64,000 nt of DNA from Oscillospiraceae bacterium (GTDB lineage Bacteria > Bacillota > Clostridia > Oscillospirales > Ruminococcaceae). The first letter of the stretch is position 1. Every line of letters begins with the position of its first letter. The stretch is taken from positions 1 to 64,000 of the forward strand of contig JAFXIC010000013.1 of assembly GCA_017533485.1 (NCBI GenBank). The letters run 5' to 3'. The notes beneath the pieces are model-generated. The model saw only the letters and a program-made list of their open reading frames with translations, was not told the origin of the DNA and ran no database searches. The translations under genes were made by a program, and so were the position numbers. Below, piece after piece: positions 34,646 through 43,767 of the stretch.

Positions 34646-35917
34646 TTAACCCTGAATTGCAGCAAAAGCCTGATCAATATCAGCGATAATATCTTCTACA
34701 TTTTCCAGACCACAGGAGAAACGGATCATACCGGCGTTAATACCGGCTGCTACGAGCTGTTCATCCGTCAGCTGGCGGTGTGTTTCAGATGCAGGGTGAA
34801 GGACACAGGTACGGATATCTGCAACGTGCACCACGTTCGATGCAAGCTTCAGTGCATCCATAAAGTTCATTGCGGTCGTTCTTCCGCCCTTGATCACAAA
34901 GGAGATAACACCCGAACAGCCATCCGGCAGATATTTCTTTGCGAGTTCATAGCTTGCACCATTGCTTTCGAGCCCCGGATAGCAGACAGACTCAACTTCC
35001 GGACGGCTTTCAAGATACTCTGCTACCTTCTGTGCATTGATACAGTACTGCTTCATACGTACAGCCAGCGTTTCCAGTCCGAGATTGAGGTAGAATGCCG
35101 CAGTCGCAGACGGGTAGCAGCCCATATCACGCATCAGCTGCATTCTGCACTTAATAATAAACGCAGCATTTCCGAATGCTTCGACATAACGCACGCCATG
35201 ATAGCTCTCATCCGGCTCAGTGAATTCAGGGAACTTTCCATTGTCCCAAGGGAATGTACCACAGTCAACAATCACGCCGCCGCCCTGTACTGCGTGTCCG
35301 TCCATGTACTTGGTGGTAGAATGAGTAATAATATCCGCACCAAATTCTTTCGGTCGGCAGAGAATCGGAGTCGGGAAGGTATTGTCGATAATCAGCGGCA
35401 GACCGTTGTCATGCGCAAAATCAGCAAATTTCTGGATATCAAATACAGTCAGTGCCGGATTTGCCAGCGTCTCACCGAATACACAGCGGGTGTTCGGCTT
35501 GAGGGCAGCCTGAAGCTCTTCTCTCGTTGCATTCTCATCTACGAAAATGCATTCGATTCCAAAACGCTTGAGAGTAACCGCAAACAGATTGACGGTACCG
35601 CCATAAATTGTTCCGGTCGAAATAAAGCTGTCGCCTGCAGAACAGAGGTTCAGGATCGAAAGCAGGTTTGCTGCCTGTCCGGAAGTGGTGCACATTGCGG
35701 CAACACCGCCCTCCAGTGCAGCGATTTTCTTCTCAACCGCATCAACTGTGGGGTTTGCAAAACGGGAATACATCGGCTCTGTCGGCATATCAAACAGAGC
35801 AGCAATATGCTCGGTGGAATCAAACGTATAGGTTGTGGACTGCACGATCGGAACAACTCTCGGATCACCATTCCCCGGAGTATAACCTGCGTGCAGGCAC
35901 TGTGTTTCGATTTTCAT
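34646..35917 (-). CDS. metY: O-acetylhomoserine sulfhydrylase (Cys/Met metabolism PLP enzyme)
   Basis: 423 residues, Cys/Met-metabolism PLP-dependent family. Makes homocysteine from O-acetylhomoserine and sulfide. The opening TQCLHAGYTPGNGDPRVVPI with the inserted GDPR segment separates MetY from cystathionine gamma-synthase. The PLP Lys is in THSTTKYMDGHA (about 210) and the gate Tyr in TEPMYSRFANPT. ATG 35917 is 8 nt after GGAGG; the upstream extension of the frame has no support. Last gene of a five-gene minus-strand run. Confidence 0.93.
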   Translation of the reverse strand: MKIETQCLHAGYTPGNGDPRVVPIVQSTTYTFDSTEHIAALFDMPTEPMYSRFANPTVDAVEKKIAALEGGVAAMCTTSGQAANLLSILNLCSAGDSFISTGTIYGGTVNLFAVTLKRFGIECIFVDENATREELQAALKPNTRCVFGETLANPALTVFDIQKFADFAHDNGLPLIIDNTFPTPILCRPKEFGADIITHSTTKYMDGHAVQGGGVIVDCGTFPWDNGKFPEFTEPDESYHGVRYVEAFGNAAFIIKCRMQLMRDMGCYPSATAAFYLNLGLETLAVRMKQYCINAQKVAEYLESRPEVESVCYPGLESNGASYELAKKYLPDGCSGVISFVIKGGRTTAMNFMDALKLASNVVHVADIRTCVLHPASETHRQLTDEQLVAAGINAGMIRFSCGLENVEDIIADIDQAFAAIQG

Positions 35918-35949
35918 AAGAAATTCCTCCGTTCTGAGTAAAATGAAAT

Positions 35950-36735
35950 TTATCTGCCGAAAACGAATGCGTGTACGAGTCCAAACCATTCACGCACCCA
36001 ATATGTCGGCAATAGATACCAGGATGTGCGTGCGGAAGCGGCATAACATTCATCCAGCCCCTCTTTTTTCGCTAGATATTGTGCGCGAAGTTGATGAAAT
36101 CCGTCCGTCACAAGCATAATATTGTCGGTAATATTCTGCGTATTCAAAATTCCCTTGGAAAAGCGTAGATTCTCGGATGTGGAAGCGGATTTGTCTTCCA
36201 TAAGAATCCGGTCGGAATCCACACCTTTTGCGATCAGCCATTCATACATACACTTGGCTTCCGTCATCTGTTCATCGGCACCCTGGCCGCCCGAAACAAC
36301 GCAAATCATATCAGGATACTCCGTCAGCATCCGTTCTGCTGCCTGTAATCTGTGCGCAAGCATCAGACTCGGAACATTCCCTCTGACCTTACAGCCAAGC
36401 ACAATCATAGCATCCGGCGCGGTCTGCGGTTTTTTGTGCATTGCCCCAAGCATCATACAGGATAGCACAAGACAAAGAAGAATGCCAAGCGATATCAATC
36501 CGCCGAATACGGACAGTGATATTTTACCTGCCTTATATTTCCAAAAATATTTCAGAAGCCGAAACAGCGGACGATGCAGGACAGTACCGAACAATAAAAC
36601 CACACTTGCAAAAAGACCTGCAAGATTTCCGATATTATAGATACCGACAAACGTCGGCAACACGAAAAAGAAAACACCTGCCAAAGAAATTCCGATCAGC
36701 AATATGCAGAGCAGAATGCCTATGATTTTACGCAT
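35950..36735 (-). CDS. YdcF/SanA-like (DUF218) membrane protein
   Basis: 261 residues. Three hydrophobic helices (about 3-25, 30-50, 70-95) precede a DUF218 domain with DAMIVLGCKVRG, the Arg in LAHRLQAAERML, VVSGGQGADEQMTEA and DKSASTSENLRFSK. DUF218 proteins such as ElyC and SanA act in envelope integrity; the reaction is unknown. ATG 36735 overlaps the preceding TSCPD gene by 8 nt. An upstream 29-codon extension in frame is inside that gene and not used. Confidence 0.85.
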   Translation of the reverse strand: MRKIIGILLCILLIGISLAGVFFFVLPTFVGIYNIGNLAGLFASVVLLFGTVLHRPLFRLLKYFWKYKAGKISLSVFGGLISLGILLCLVLSCMMLGAMHKKPQTAPDAMIVLGCKVRGNVPSLMLAHRLQAAERMLTEYPDMICVVSGGQGADEQMTEAKCMYEWLIAKGVDSDRILMEDKSASTSENLRFSKGILNTQNITDNIMLVTDGFHQLRAQYLAKKEGLDECYAASARTSWYLLPTYWVREWFGLVHAFVFGR

Positions 36736-36979
36736 TTTCTTTATATTTGCGGAGTGCACAAGCAAGCTGTGCCGGACAGGAAGTTCCCTTTCCGTTACAG
36801 GAAATTCCATCAAGACGTGCAATCACATCGTCAATTTTCATCCCCTTGACGAGTGCCGCAACGCCCTGGCTATTGCCATGACAGCCGCCGATTGTCTGAA
36901 GGCTGACAACAGTATCTCCTTCAATCTCAATCAGCATCTTTCTTGCACATACACCGCGCGGTATATATTCAATTGTCAT
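36728..36979 (-). CDS. TSCPD-domain protein (TIGR03905 family)
   Basis: 83 residues. Carries the CxxH-type GGCHGNSQGVAALVKG segment and the family-defining TSCPAQLACAL near the C-terminus. The TSCPD domain also occurs at the end of some ribonucleotide reductases and is suspected to bind metal or nucleic acid. Function unknown. It is overlapped by the DUF218 gene and follows malic enzyme by 32 nt. Confidence 0.88.
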   Translation of the reverse strand: MTIEYIPRGVCARKMLIEIEGDTVVSLQTIGGCHGNSQGVAALVKGMKIDDVIARLDGISCNGKGTSCPAQLACALRKYKENA

Positions 36980-37011
36980 ATATAAGACCCTTTCTGAAAT
37001 TCAGGTGACGA

Positions 37012-38193
37012 TTAGTCTGCACAGATACGGGCAACGCCATCTTTGATTGCAGCGGCCGCAACGGCTTCGGCAACTGCCGCAGAAACCTTTGGATCAAACG
37101 GATTGGGAATCACACAATCCGGACAAAGCTGGTCTTCCGATACGCAATCTGCAATCGCCATCGCAGCAGCCAGTTTCATATTCTCCGTAATATCGGATGC
37201 ACGGACAGAGAGCGCACCCTTGAAGATACCGGGGAATGCCAGCACATTGTTGATCTGGTTCGGGAAATCGGAACGACCGGTGCCGACAACAAACGCGCCT
37301 GCTTCTTTGGCGATGTCGGGCATGATTTCAGGTGTCGGGTTTGCCATAGCAAAAATAAAGGGCTTCTCGTTCATCGATCTGACCATTTCTGCTGTCACAA
37401 GATTCGGCTTGGATACGCCAATAAATACATCCGCACCCTTCATTGCATCTGCCAAGGTGCCGCGCAGGTGTTCACGGTTTGTAATCTTGGAAAGTTCGGT
37501 AAGCGCATCGGATGAAAGCTTATCCCCTTCACAGACAATGCCCTTGGAATTCAGCATCAGGATTTCTTTGACGCCGATCGTCAGAAGCATCTTTGCAATT
37601 GCAACGCCGGCAGCACCCGCGCCATTGATAATTACGCGGAGATCACCCAGTGATTTTCCTGCGAGCTTTGCTGCGTTCATGATTGCAGCGGAAGCAACCA
37701 CAGCGGTACCGTGCTGGTCATCATGGAACACAGGAATATCAACCATAGTCTTGAGCTTCTGTTCGATCTCAAAGCATCTCGGTGCGGAAATATCTTCGAG
37801 ATTGATGCCGCCGAAGCTTCCTGCAATCAGCGATACAGCATGACAGAACTCATCCGGATCCTTGGTATTGACACAAAGCGGAAATGCATTGACGCCGGCA
37901 AATTCACTGAAAAGTGCACATTTTCCTTCCATAACAGGCATTGCTGCGAGCGGGCCGATATCGCCAAGTCCCAGTACAGCTGTACCATCCGTAATGACTG
38001 CAACCAGATTGTTTCGTCCGGTTAAGTCATAGGAAAGCGCGGGATTGTTCTGGATTTCGAGACAAGGTCTTGCAACACCCGGCGTATATGCAACGGAAAG
38101 TGCATCCTGGTCCTTAATCTTTACACGAGATGTGATTGTCAGCTTACCGCCCCACTCTTCGTGTGCGGCAAGTGCTTTTTCCATAATGTCCAT
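37012..38193 (-). CDS. NAD(P)-dependent malic enzyme
   Basis: 393 residues, the short bacterial malic enzyme without a phosphotransacetylase domain. Interconverts malate with pyruvate, CO2 and NAD(P)H. Motifs: [10 protein letters not shown] (about 31-40), metal/substrate segment [15 protein letters not shown] (about 130), and nucleotide loop [15 protein letters not shown] (about 165). ATG 38193 follows AAAGGA at 12 nt; a second Met is three codons later. It starts 34 nt after the PHP gene. Confidence 0.94.
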   Translation of the reverse strand: MDIMEKALAAHEEWGGKLTITSRVKIKDQDALSVAYTPGVARPCLEIQNNPALSYDLTGRNNLVAVITDGTAVLGLGDIGPLAAMPVMEGKCALFSEFAGVNAFPLCVNTKDPDEFCHAVSLIAGSFGGINLEDISAPRCFEIEQKLKTMVDIPVFHDDQHGTAVVASAAIMNAAKLAGKSLGDLRVIINGAGAAGVAIAKMLLTIGVKEILMLNSKGIVCEGDKLSSDALTELSKITNREHLRGTLADAMKGADVFIGVSKPNLVTAEMVRSMNEKPFIFAMANPTPEIMPDIAKEAGAFVVGTGRSDFPNQINNVLAFPGIFKGALSVRASDITENMKLAAAMAIADCVSEDQLCPDCVIPNPFDPKVSAAVAEAVAAAAIKDGVARICAD

Positions 38194-38226
38194 AATTGGT
38201 ACACGTCCTTTCGAAATCATTCCTGT

Positions 38227-39057
38227 TTATAAATGTGCAGCGCGGTCCAGGAGCTTCTGGAACTGCTCTGGAGCGGTGCTTTCTGAGCCAAGCGGTGCCG
38301 GTTTCTGGTTATAGAGACCATGAAAATCAGAACCGCCGGTTATAATCAAATCATATCGCTTTGCAAGTGCACGCAGCTTTTCTCTTGCCTGCGGATCTGC
38401 GGAATAATGATCGACCTCTATACCGTCAATCTTTCCTTCTGCCGCAAGCTGTTCTGCAAGCGCATAATTATCATACAGCATCGGATGCGCCATAACCGCA
38501 ACACCATGCGCACCATGTATCAGATTAATCACATGGTGGATATCGGGATATTCACGATTCACAATACAGCTTCCTGTCTGCGGATGGAAAAGCTTGGAAT
38601 CGAGATCGCCGTAAAACTCCAATGCATAGCCGTAATCTATCAGCGCACGCATGATATGGACTTTGAAGATGGATTCCGCACCCTTACAATGCCGCAGCAC
38701 GCTGTCAGGTGTAATCGGATACTGCGCCATAACCTTTTCAATCATTTCTTTCGAAACTTCTTTACGGATTTCGCGTGATTTCAGGCATAGCATCTCCAGA
38801 CGATCCGGATTTCGCGGAACATAGCAGAGCATATGCACCTTCGACTGGCGTTCCTTATCCCATGCACTCATTTCAACGCCCTGTATTATTTTAACACCAT
38901 AGCGTTCACCGAGAAATTTCGCACGTGAATATCCGGATAATGTATCGTGGTCGGTCAGACACAGCGTATCTACCCCAACCCTTGCTGCCTGGCGGACAAT
39001 TTCTTCGACACCAAGCGATCCGTCGGAAAGGGTACTGTGGCAATGCAGATCAATCAT
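38227..39057 (-). CDS. PHP-domain phosphoesterase (RNase AM/YciV-like)
   Basis: 276 residues. The PHP metal-binding motifs are complete: DLHCHSTLSDGSL at the start, LTDHDTLSG (about 34), GVEMSAWD (about 60), AHPMLYD (about 195) and GSDFHG (about 252). Relatives are 3',5'-nucleotide bisphosphatases and 5'-3' exonucleases that finish rRNA 5' ends. Cytoplasmic. It is first in the run to metY and reads into the malic enzyme gene. Confidence 0.87.
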   Translation of the reverse strand: MIDLHCHSTLSDGSLGVEEIVRQAARVGVDTLCLTDHDTLSGYSRAKFLGERYGVKIIQGVEMSAWDKERQSKVHMLCYVPRNPDRLEMLCLKSREIRKEVSKEMIEKVMAQYPITPDSVLRHCKGAESIFKVHIMRALIDYGYALEFYGDLDSKLFHPQTGSCIVNREYPDIHHVINLIHGAHGVAVMAHPMLYDNYALAEQLAAEGKIDGIEVDHYSADPQAREKLRALAKRYDLIITGGSDFHGLYNQKPAPLGSESTAPEQFQKLLDRAAHL

Positions 39058-39206
39058 ATCGGCACCTCTTTTCGTGCATTCGGAAGACTATTACTTCTGA
39101 TCTGTAAAATCAGCACGTATATTATATCATATCACTAAAAAAAAATCAAGTCTTTCTCTTTCCAATTCCCTTTAAAAATGAAAAAACGTGTTTCTCACTC
39201 TGTCAC

Positions 39207-39235
39207 TTGAAATTCCGGAAAATTTGTGATATACT
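39207..39235 (+). promoter_or_regulatory. Promoter of the SGNH esterase gene
   Basis: TTGAAA (39207-39212), 17-nt spacer, TATACT (39230-39235). Confidence 0.6.
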
Positions 39236-39266
39236 GATATGGACTTTGAACGAAAGGATTGTATCC

Positions 39267-40424
39267 ATGCATATCGAGGAAAAGAAATTTGTCACAGCCT
39301 GGGGAAACGCGACGTCTGTTGCAGAACGCAGACCCGAAAATTATGCAAAAAGCCTAACGCTTCGCTATCCATGCCGTATTTTCATCAGCGGTGAAGCCAT
39401 TCGAATCAAACTGGATAATTTCTGCGGAACAGAACCGATTACCGTCAGCGCAGCAAGTATTGCCGTATCCGCGGGAAACGATACGATTCTTCCAAACACA
39501 ATCACAAAACTGACATTCAATTCCAAGGAATCTGTAACAATCCCTGCCGGAGCGTCTGTTTTGTCCGATACCGTAAGCTTTACGATAAAAGCCGGAGAAA
39601 CCATCGCAGTTAGCCTGTACTTTGAAGATTATACGCTGATGCGTTCCGGTATCCTGATTACAGGTCCCCTCTCCGGCGGATATTTTGCGGTCGGAAATCA
39701 GACCGAGAATCCATCCCTCAACCCCGATACCTCCAAACGCACCAATATGTATTATTTCCTGACCGATATTGAAGTGATGGCTGACTCCGACTGCAAGACA
39801 CTGATCTGTTACGGCGATTCCATTACCGCACAGGCATGGCCTGATTATCTGATGGAACGTGCATTCCGTCTCTCCGGCGGAAAACGTGCTGTTATCCGCC
39901 GTGCTGCCTGCGGCACCAGAATTCTCCGGCAGTACGATAATATCACATATGATTCATACGGCATCAAAGGAGCCGTTCGCTTTCCGCGTGAAATTCTTGC
40001 GCAAAACGCAGATGCCGTTCTCATCCAGCATGGCATCAACGATATCATTCATCCAGTCGGTACAGATGTCAATCCATTCCGTCCGTGGAGCGATTTGCCT
40101 TCTGCACAGGAGATGATTGACGGACTGCGCAGATATATTGAAATTGCACGCGAACACGGTCTGTCGGTGTATCTTGGTACACTCCTCCCGATCGAGGGCT
40201 GGCGAACATATGCGCCATTTCGTGATACACTTCGCTGTGAGGTCAATGATTGGATGCGTACAACCGATGAAGCAGATGGCTGTATAGATTTCGCCCAAGC
40301 TGTCTCGAATCCGGAAAATCCCGCCGCATTTGCCGAAGGCTTTGACAGCGGTGACCATCTGCATCCGAGTCTTGCCGCTTATCGGAAAATGGCGGAAATT
40401 ATCCCAGAAACATTGATATCCTGA
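39267..40424 (+). CDS. SGNH/GDSL-family esterase with N-terminal beta domain
   Basis: 385 residues. The N-terminal about 170 residues form a beta-rich domain; the SGNH hydrolase follows with block I CYGDSITAQAW (nucleophile Ser about 180), block III HGINDI and the catalytic Asp-His in DSGDHLHPS (about 365). No signal peptide, so it acts in the cytoplasm or needs another route out. Related enzymes deacetylate pectin or xylan fragments, which would suit a plant-fibre degrader, but the substrate is not shown. ATG 39267 follows GAAAGGA. Confidence 0.85.
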   Translation: MHIEEKKFVTAWGNATSVAERRPENYAKSLTLRYPCRIFISGEAIRIKLDNFCGTEPITVSAASIAVSAGNDTILPNTITKLTFNSKESVTIPAGASVLSDTVSFTIKAGETIAVSLYFEDYTLMRSGILITGPLSGGYFAVGNQTENPSLNPDTSKRTNMYYFLTDIEVMADSDCKTLICYGDSITAQAWPDYLMERAFRLSGGKRAVIRRAACGTRILRQYDNITYDSYGIKGAVRFPREILAQNADAVLIQHGINDIIHPVGTDVNPFRPWSDLPSAQEMIDGLRRYIEIAREHGLSVYLGTLLPIEGWRTYAPFRDTLRCEVNDWMRTTDEADGCIDFAQAVSNPENPAAFAEGFDSGDHLHPSLAAYRKMAEIIPETLIS

Positions 40425-40425
40425 G

Positions 40426-40469
40426 AAAAATCCCGATTGAATGCAATCGCATCCAATCGGGATTTATTT
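40426..40469. terminator. Bidirectional terminator between SGNH gene and hflX
   Basis: AAATCCCGATTG and CAATCGGGATTT pair around a 14-nt loop, with A and T runs outside. Confidence 0.8.
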
Positions 40470-41711
40470 TCAGATTAAATATTTTGATGCAAGTTTCTGG
40501 CGTCTGATATCTACCAGTACATCAATTTCCACGCCGTTTTCCGTATAGGATTCAGAAAAGATCGTTCCTTCCTCACGCAGCATTTGAAGCAGACTGCCAT
40601 CCGTATAGGGAATACAAAGCTGCATTCTTTTGGCTGTTTCGGGCAATCGGCGGACAATCAACGCAAGCAGAGCATCCAGTCCCCTGCGGTGTGCTGCACT
40701 GATCCACACCTGATCTTCGGTATTCTGACCGCATTGTTCTTCCGTATCAGCTTTATTCAGCACACGAATCTGCGGGATTTCGGAACATCCCAATTCATTC
40801 AGCAAATCAGTTGTTACCGTCATACGCTCCTTCCAGTCTTCTTCGGTGCTGTCCAGAACGTGCAAAATCAGGTCAGCATTGGCAGTTTCACGCAGTGTCG
40901 AACGAAATGCTTCTACGAGATGGTGGGGAAGTCGGCGAATCAGTCCAACTGTATCCGAGAGAAGCACACGCCGTCCGTCCGGCAGATCAAGTCCCCTCAC
41001 TGTAACATCCAGTGTCGCAAACAGCTGGTTTTCCGCAAGCACACCTGCATCGGTCAGTGCATTAAACAAGGTGGATTTTCCAGCATTCGTATAGCCAACG
41101 ATTGCAACGGTCAGCATTCCATCCTTTTTCCGGCGTTTTCCGATAAACTGCATATGTTCTTCCATTTCCGAAAGTTCATGCTTGAGTGACTGAATACGGT
41201 TACGAATATGGCGGCGATCCGTTTCAAGCTTTGTTTCGCCGGGTCCTCTGGTTCCGATACCGCCGCCGAGTCTTGAAAGCGCATTGCCCATACCCGTTAA
41301 ACGGGAAAGACGATACTGATACTGTGCAAGTGCAACCTGTACCTGACCTTCGCGTGTGCGTGCACGCCCTGCAAATATATCGAGGATGAGCATCGTACGG
41401 TCAATGACTTTCCGATCCAGTTTATCACTTAGATTCCGAAGCTGCATTCCTGTCAGCTCCAGATCAAATATTACCATATCAATATCTTCTGCATCGGCCG
41501 CAAGGCATAATTCTTCGAGTTTTCCCGCACCAATACAGTATGCGCTGTCCGGTGCACTGCGGCTCTGGACCATTACGGAAACAACCGTACATCCTGCCGT
41601 ATCGCTCAACTCCGCCAACTCTTTCAGTGAGCCGAGCGCATCATATTCTCCCGTATCAATCCCGACCAGTGCAACACGCGGCTGCACAGTATCTTGTTTT
41701 GTTTCGTACAT
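40470..41711 (-). CDS. hflX: Ribosome-associated GTPase HflX
   Basis: 413 residues. Splits or rescues stalled 70S ribosomes. The N-terminal HflX domain contains GAGKLEEL and LDIFAGRARTREGQ; a helical linker with GGGIGTRGPGETKLETDRR precedes the G domain with Walker A GYTNAGKSTLFNAL (about 207), G3 DTVGLIRRLPHHLVEAF and G4 LNKAD. A short C-terminal domain follows. Last of three genes read from 42826. Confidence 0.95.
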   Translation of the reverse strand: MYETKQDTVQPRVALVGIDTGEYDALGSLKELAELSDTAGCTVVSVMVQSRSAPDSAYCIGAGKLEELCLAADAEDIDMVIFDLELTGMQLRNLSDKLDRKVIDRTMLILDIFAGRARTREGQVQVALAQYQYRLSRLTGMGNALSRLGGGIGTRGPGETKLETDRRHIRNRIQSLKHELSEMEEHMQFIGKRRKKDGMLTVAIVGYTNAGKSTLFNALTDAGVLAENQLFATLDVTVRGLDLPDGRRVLLSDTVGLIRRLPHHLVEAFRSTLRETANADLILHVLDSTEEDWKERMTVTTDLLNELGCSEIPQIRVLNKADTEEQCGQNTEDQVWISAAHRRGLDALLALIVRRLPETAKRMQLCIPYTDGSLLQMLREEGTIFSESYTENGVEIDVLVDIRRQKLASKYLI

Positions 41712-41734
41712 AAATCCTCATTTCTTCCGGATAA

Positions 41735-42187
41735 TCAATGCTGCAGGATAAACAGTATCAGAAGTCCTGCAATACTAAGTATTGAAAATCCGCCGCCAAC
41801 GGCAATAATCAAAAGACTATGACGGTCATATACAACATTACGCTTTTTTCCGTCCCGTATCAGTATTTTTTTCTCACCGCTTGTATAGATTTTTTCGCGG
41901 CCATAGTTTTCTGCCGGAAAGAGGCAGGTATATTCTTTGCCCTTACATTGATAGACCGCCCGATCAAAGTGTTCGGAATGTTCAAACCGCAGAAAGCTTC
42001 CGATTTCTTTCCGGAATCCAAACAGGGAACAGATGACTCCAATAAAAAACACTGCAATAACGATCAATGCCAGTCCAAGCAAAGCCGCCGCTGCAATCCC
42101 TGTATAGGTCAGGATTGCAGACCATGAAAACCCGATCAGCAGCAGCAGTATCAGAACAATCACAAGTGCAAGTACAATACCCAGCAT
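41735..42187 (-). CDS. Small membrane protein, unknown
   Basis: 150 residues. Two adjacent hydrophobic helices at the N-terminus (about 2-22 and 28-55), a polar central part with a beta-type pattern (about 60-122) and a C-terminal helix (about 125-148). No recognised domain. It lies between the phosphatase (4-nt gap) and hflX (23-nt gap) in one operon. Confidence 0.7.
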   Translation of the reverse strand: MLGIVLALVIVLILLLLIGFSWSAILTYTGIAAAALLGLALIVIAVFFIGVICSLFGFRKEIGSFLRFEHSEHFDRAVYQCKGKEYTCLFPAENYGREKIYTSGEKKILIRDGKKRNVVYDRHSLLIIAVGGGFSILSIAGLLILFILQH

Positions 42188-42190
42188 TGC

Positions 42191-42826
42191 TTACAGCTCC
42201 TCAGATTCTTCCGGCAGGAATGGTGTCAGCCCTAATACCTCGAACGCCTGTGATTGCTGCCACATCTGGGCCGTCATCAATACTTCGATCCCTTCTCCGG
42301 CCTCACACTGGATCTGTTTGGCGTCATATTTCGGGATACCGAAACAGGCAATCGTATTGGCAATCACTCCGCTGTGCGTCACAACTGCCACATGACGCAG
42401 ATCTTCATCCATCATCTCCATCAGAATTCGGTGCAGACCACGGTATGTCCGGATACAAAGCTCTGCAACGCTTTCTCCCTCCGGCGGCTTGGCGTCCATT
42501 CCGCCCTTGAGCCATGCAAGGTACGCCTCGTTCTGTATCAGTTCATTTGCTGTTTTTCCCTCAAATTTTCCGAAATGGAGCTCGCTGAACTCCTCCGCCA
42601 TCACGATTTCACGATCCGGAAACAGAATTTCTGCGGTTTCGGTACAGCGCGTCAGCGGACTGCTGTACACGCGTTCCACTTTCGGGTACACAAAATGCTC
42701 TGTTTTATCATAGAGCTCTGCACGCCCTTTATCTGTCAGCGGAAAATCGGTCGTACCGATGTACATTCCGTTATCATTTGCCTTGGTATGGCCATGTCGA
42801 AAAAAACTGATATGGTAACTCTTCAT
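42191..42826 (-). CDS. Histidine phosphatase (phosphoglycerate-mutase-like)
   Basis: 211 residues. Phosphohistidine motif FFRHGHTKAN at the start and the second His in VVTHSGVIANT (about 150), with the Glu of EFSELHFGKFEG between them. Such proteins act as phosphatases on varied small phosphates (for example adenosylcobalamin precursors or sugar phosphates); specificity is not readable. Start taken at ATG 42826; ATG 42838 in frame is only 1 nt from the purine-rich GGAAAGG. Confidence 0.85.
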   Translation of the reverse strand: MKSYHISFFRHGHTKANDNGMYIGTTDFPLTDKGRAELYDKTEHFVYPKVERVYSSPLTRCTETAEILFPDREIVMAEEFSELHFGKFEGKTANELIQNEAYLAWLKGGMDAKPPEGESVAELCIRTYRGLHRILMEMMDEDLRHVAVVTHSGVIANTIACFGIPKYDAKQIQCEAGEGIEVLMTAQMWQQSQAFEVLGLTPFLPEESEEL

Positions 42827-42924
42827 GATTGTATTCATCCTTTCCGGAGCGTATCCGTTATATATTTGTCGTTATGAACAAAATTTCATGTGCAAATTTG
42901 TAATGTATTCCGATTGAAATAGAC

Positions 42925-42953
42925 TTTACAAATTATACTATTTGTTATATAAT
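42925..42953 (+). promoter_or_regulatory. Promoter of the XRE regulator
   Basis: TTTACA (42925-42930), 17-nt spacer, TATAAT (42948-42953). Confidence 0.65.
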
Positions 42954-43031
42954 GATTAAGAACCGCCAATTTGTATACTGATTCCCGTATCATTGGCATC
43001 AGGAATTTGAATGAAGGAGATTTGAAAAACA

Positions 43032-43745
43032 ATGAACTCTGATTTTTCTCGCATCATCACCTTACAGCGGAAAGAACGGAAAATCAGTCAGAAAAAAGCT
43101 GCCACAGACCTCGGAATCTCTCAGGCTCTCCTTTCTCATTATGAAAAAGGGATCCGGGAATGCGGTCTGGATTTTCTCGTAAAAATCGCGGACTATTATA
43201 ATGTGTCCTGTGATTATCTGCTCGGAAGAACACCCGAACCCGGCGGAAAAACACTGACACTCGAAGAAATCCCCGATGACGACGGCAACAATGAAATGCC
43301 GTCCACCGAAGCAATCCGCTTCTACCGGAAAATTATCAATAATTCCATCAGCCTTTTATTCTCATTTGCACAGCGTGCCAATTCCGTTACGCTGATTCGT
43401 GAGGTATCCTCATACCTGATGCTTTCGGTCTATAAGCTGTTCCGTATTATCTATAATGCCTGTCCCCGCAATGACCAGAAGCTGTTCCGCATCCCGAAGG
43501 TTGTTGCAAACGACAGCTCGAACGCCATCATATCTCTTAGTGAAGCAAACATCAAGGCGGCTTCCAGCGGTATCTCCATCGGCGCAAATGATTCGGTAGA
43601 GGACGCGGAAACACTCTATGTCACGACAGCTACGCTTTCCAAGGATTTTTCGGAATATGCATCATCGCTCCTCAATCTGATTAAAATCAGTGAAGACAGC
43701 ATTGCCCGAACACGAGATGAGCTGGAAACGCGCCACCGCCCATAA
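43032..43745 (+). CDS. XRE-family regulator upstream of the rnf operon
   Basis: 237 residues. Helix-turn-helix in residues 5-62 (KISQKKAATDLGISQALLSHYEKG) of the Cro/C1 type, followed by about 170 residues of mainly helical sequence with no domain I recognise, long enough for ligand binding or oligomerisation. The apbE start is 22 nt after its stop with no terminator, so it is probably the first gene of the apbE-rnf transcript and may regulate it. Confidence 0.82.
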   Translation: MNSDFSRIITLQRKERKISQKKAATDLGISQALLSHYEKGIRECGLDFLVKIADYYNVSCDYLLGRTPEPGGKTLTLEEIPDDDGNNEMPSTEAIRFYRKIINNSISLLFSFAQRANSVTLIREVSSYLMLSVYKLFRIIYNACPRNDQKLFRIPKVVANDSSNAIISLSEANIKAASSGISIGANDSVEDAETLYVTTATLSKDFSEYASSLLNLIKISEDSIARTRDELETRHRP

Positions 43746-43767
43746 GACCGTCATCTGCTATTATACC

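Noticed and set aside
34595..35941. 448-codon open frame antisense to metY
   Set aside because: It mirrors metY almost exactly, has a Cys/Arg/His-rich translation without domain features, and no ribosome-binding site. It is a shadow produced by codon bias on the other strand.
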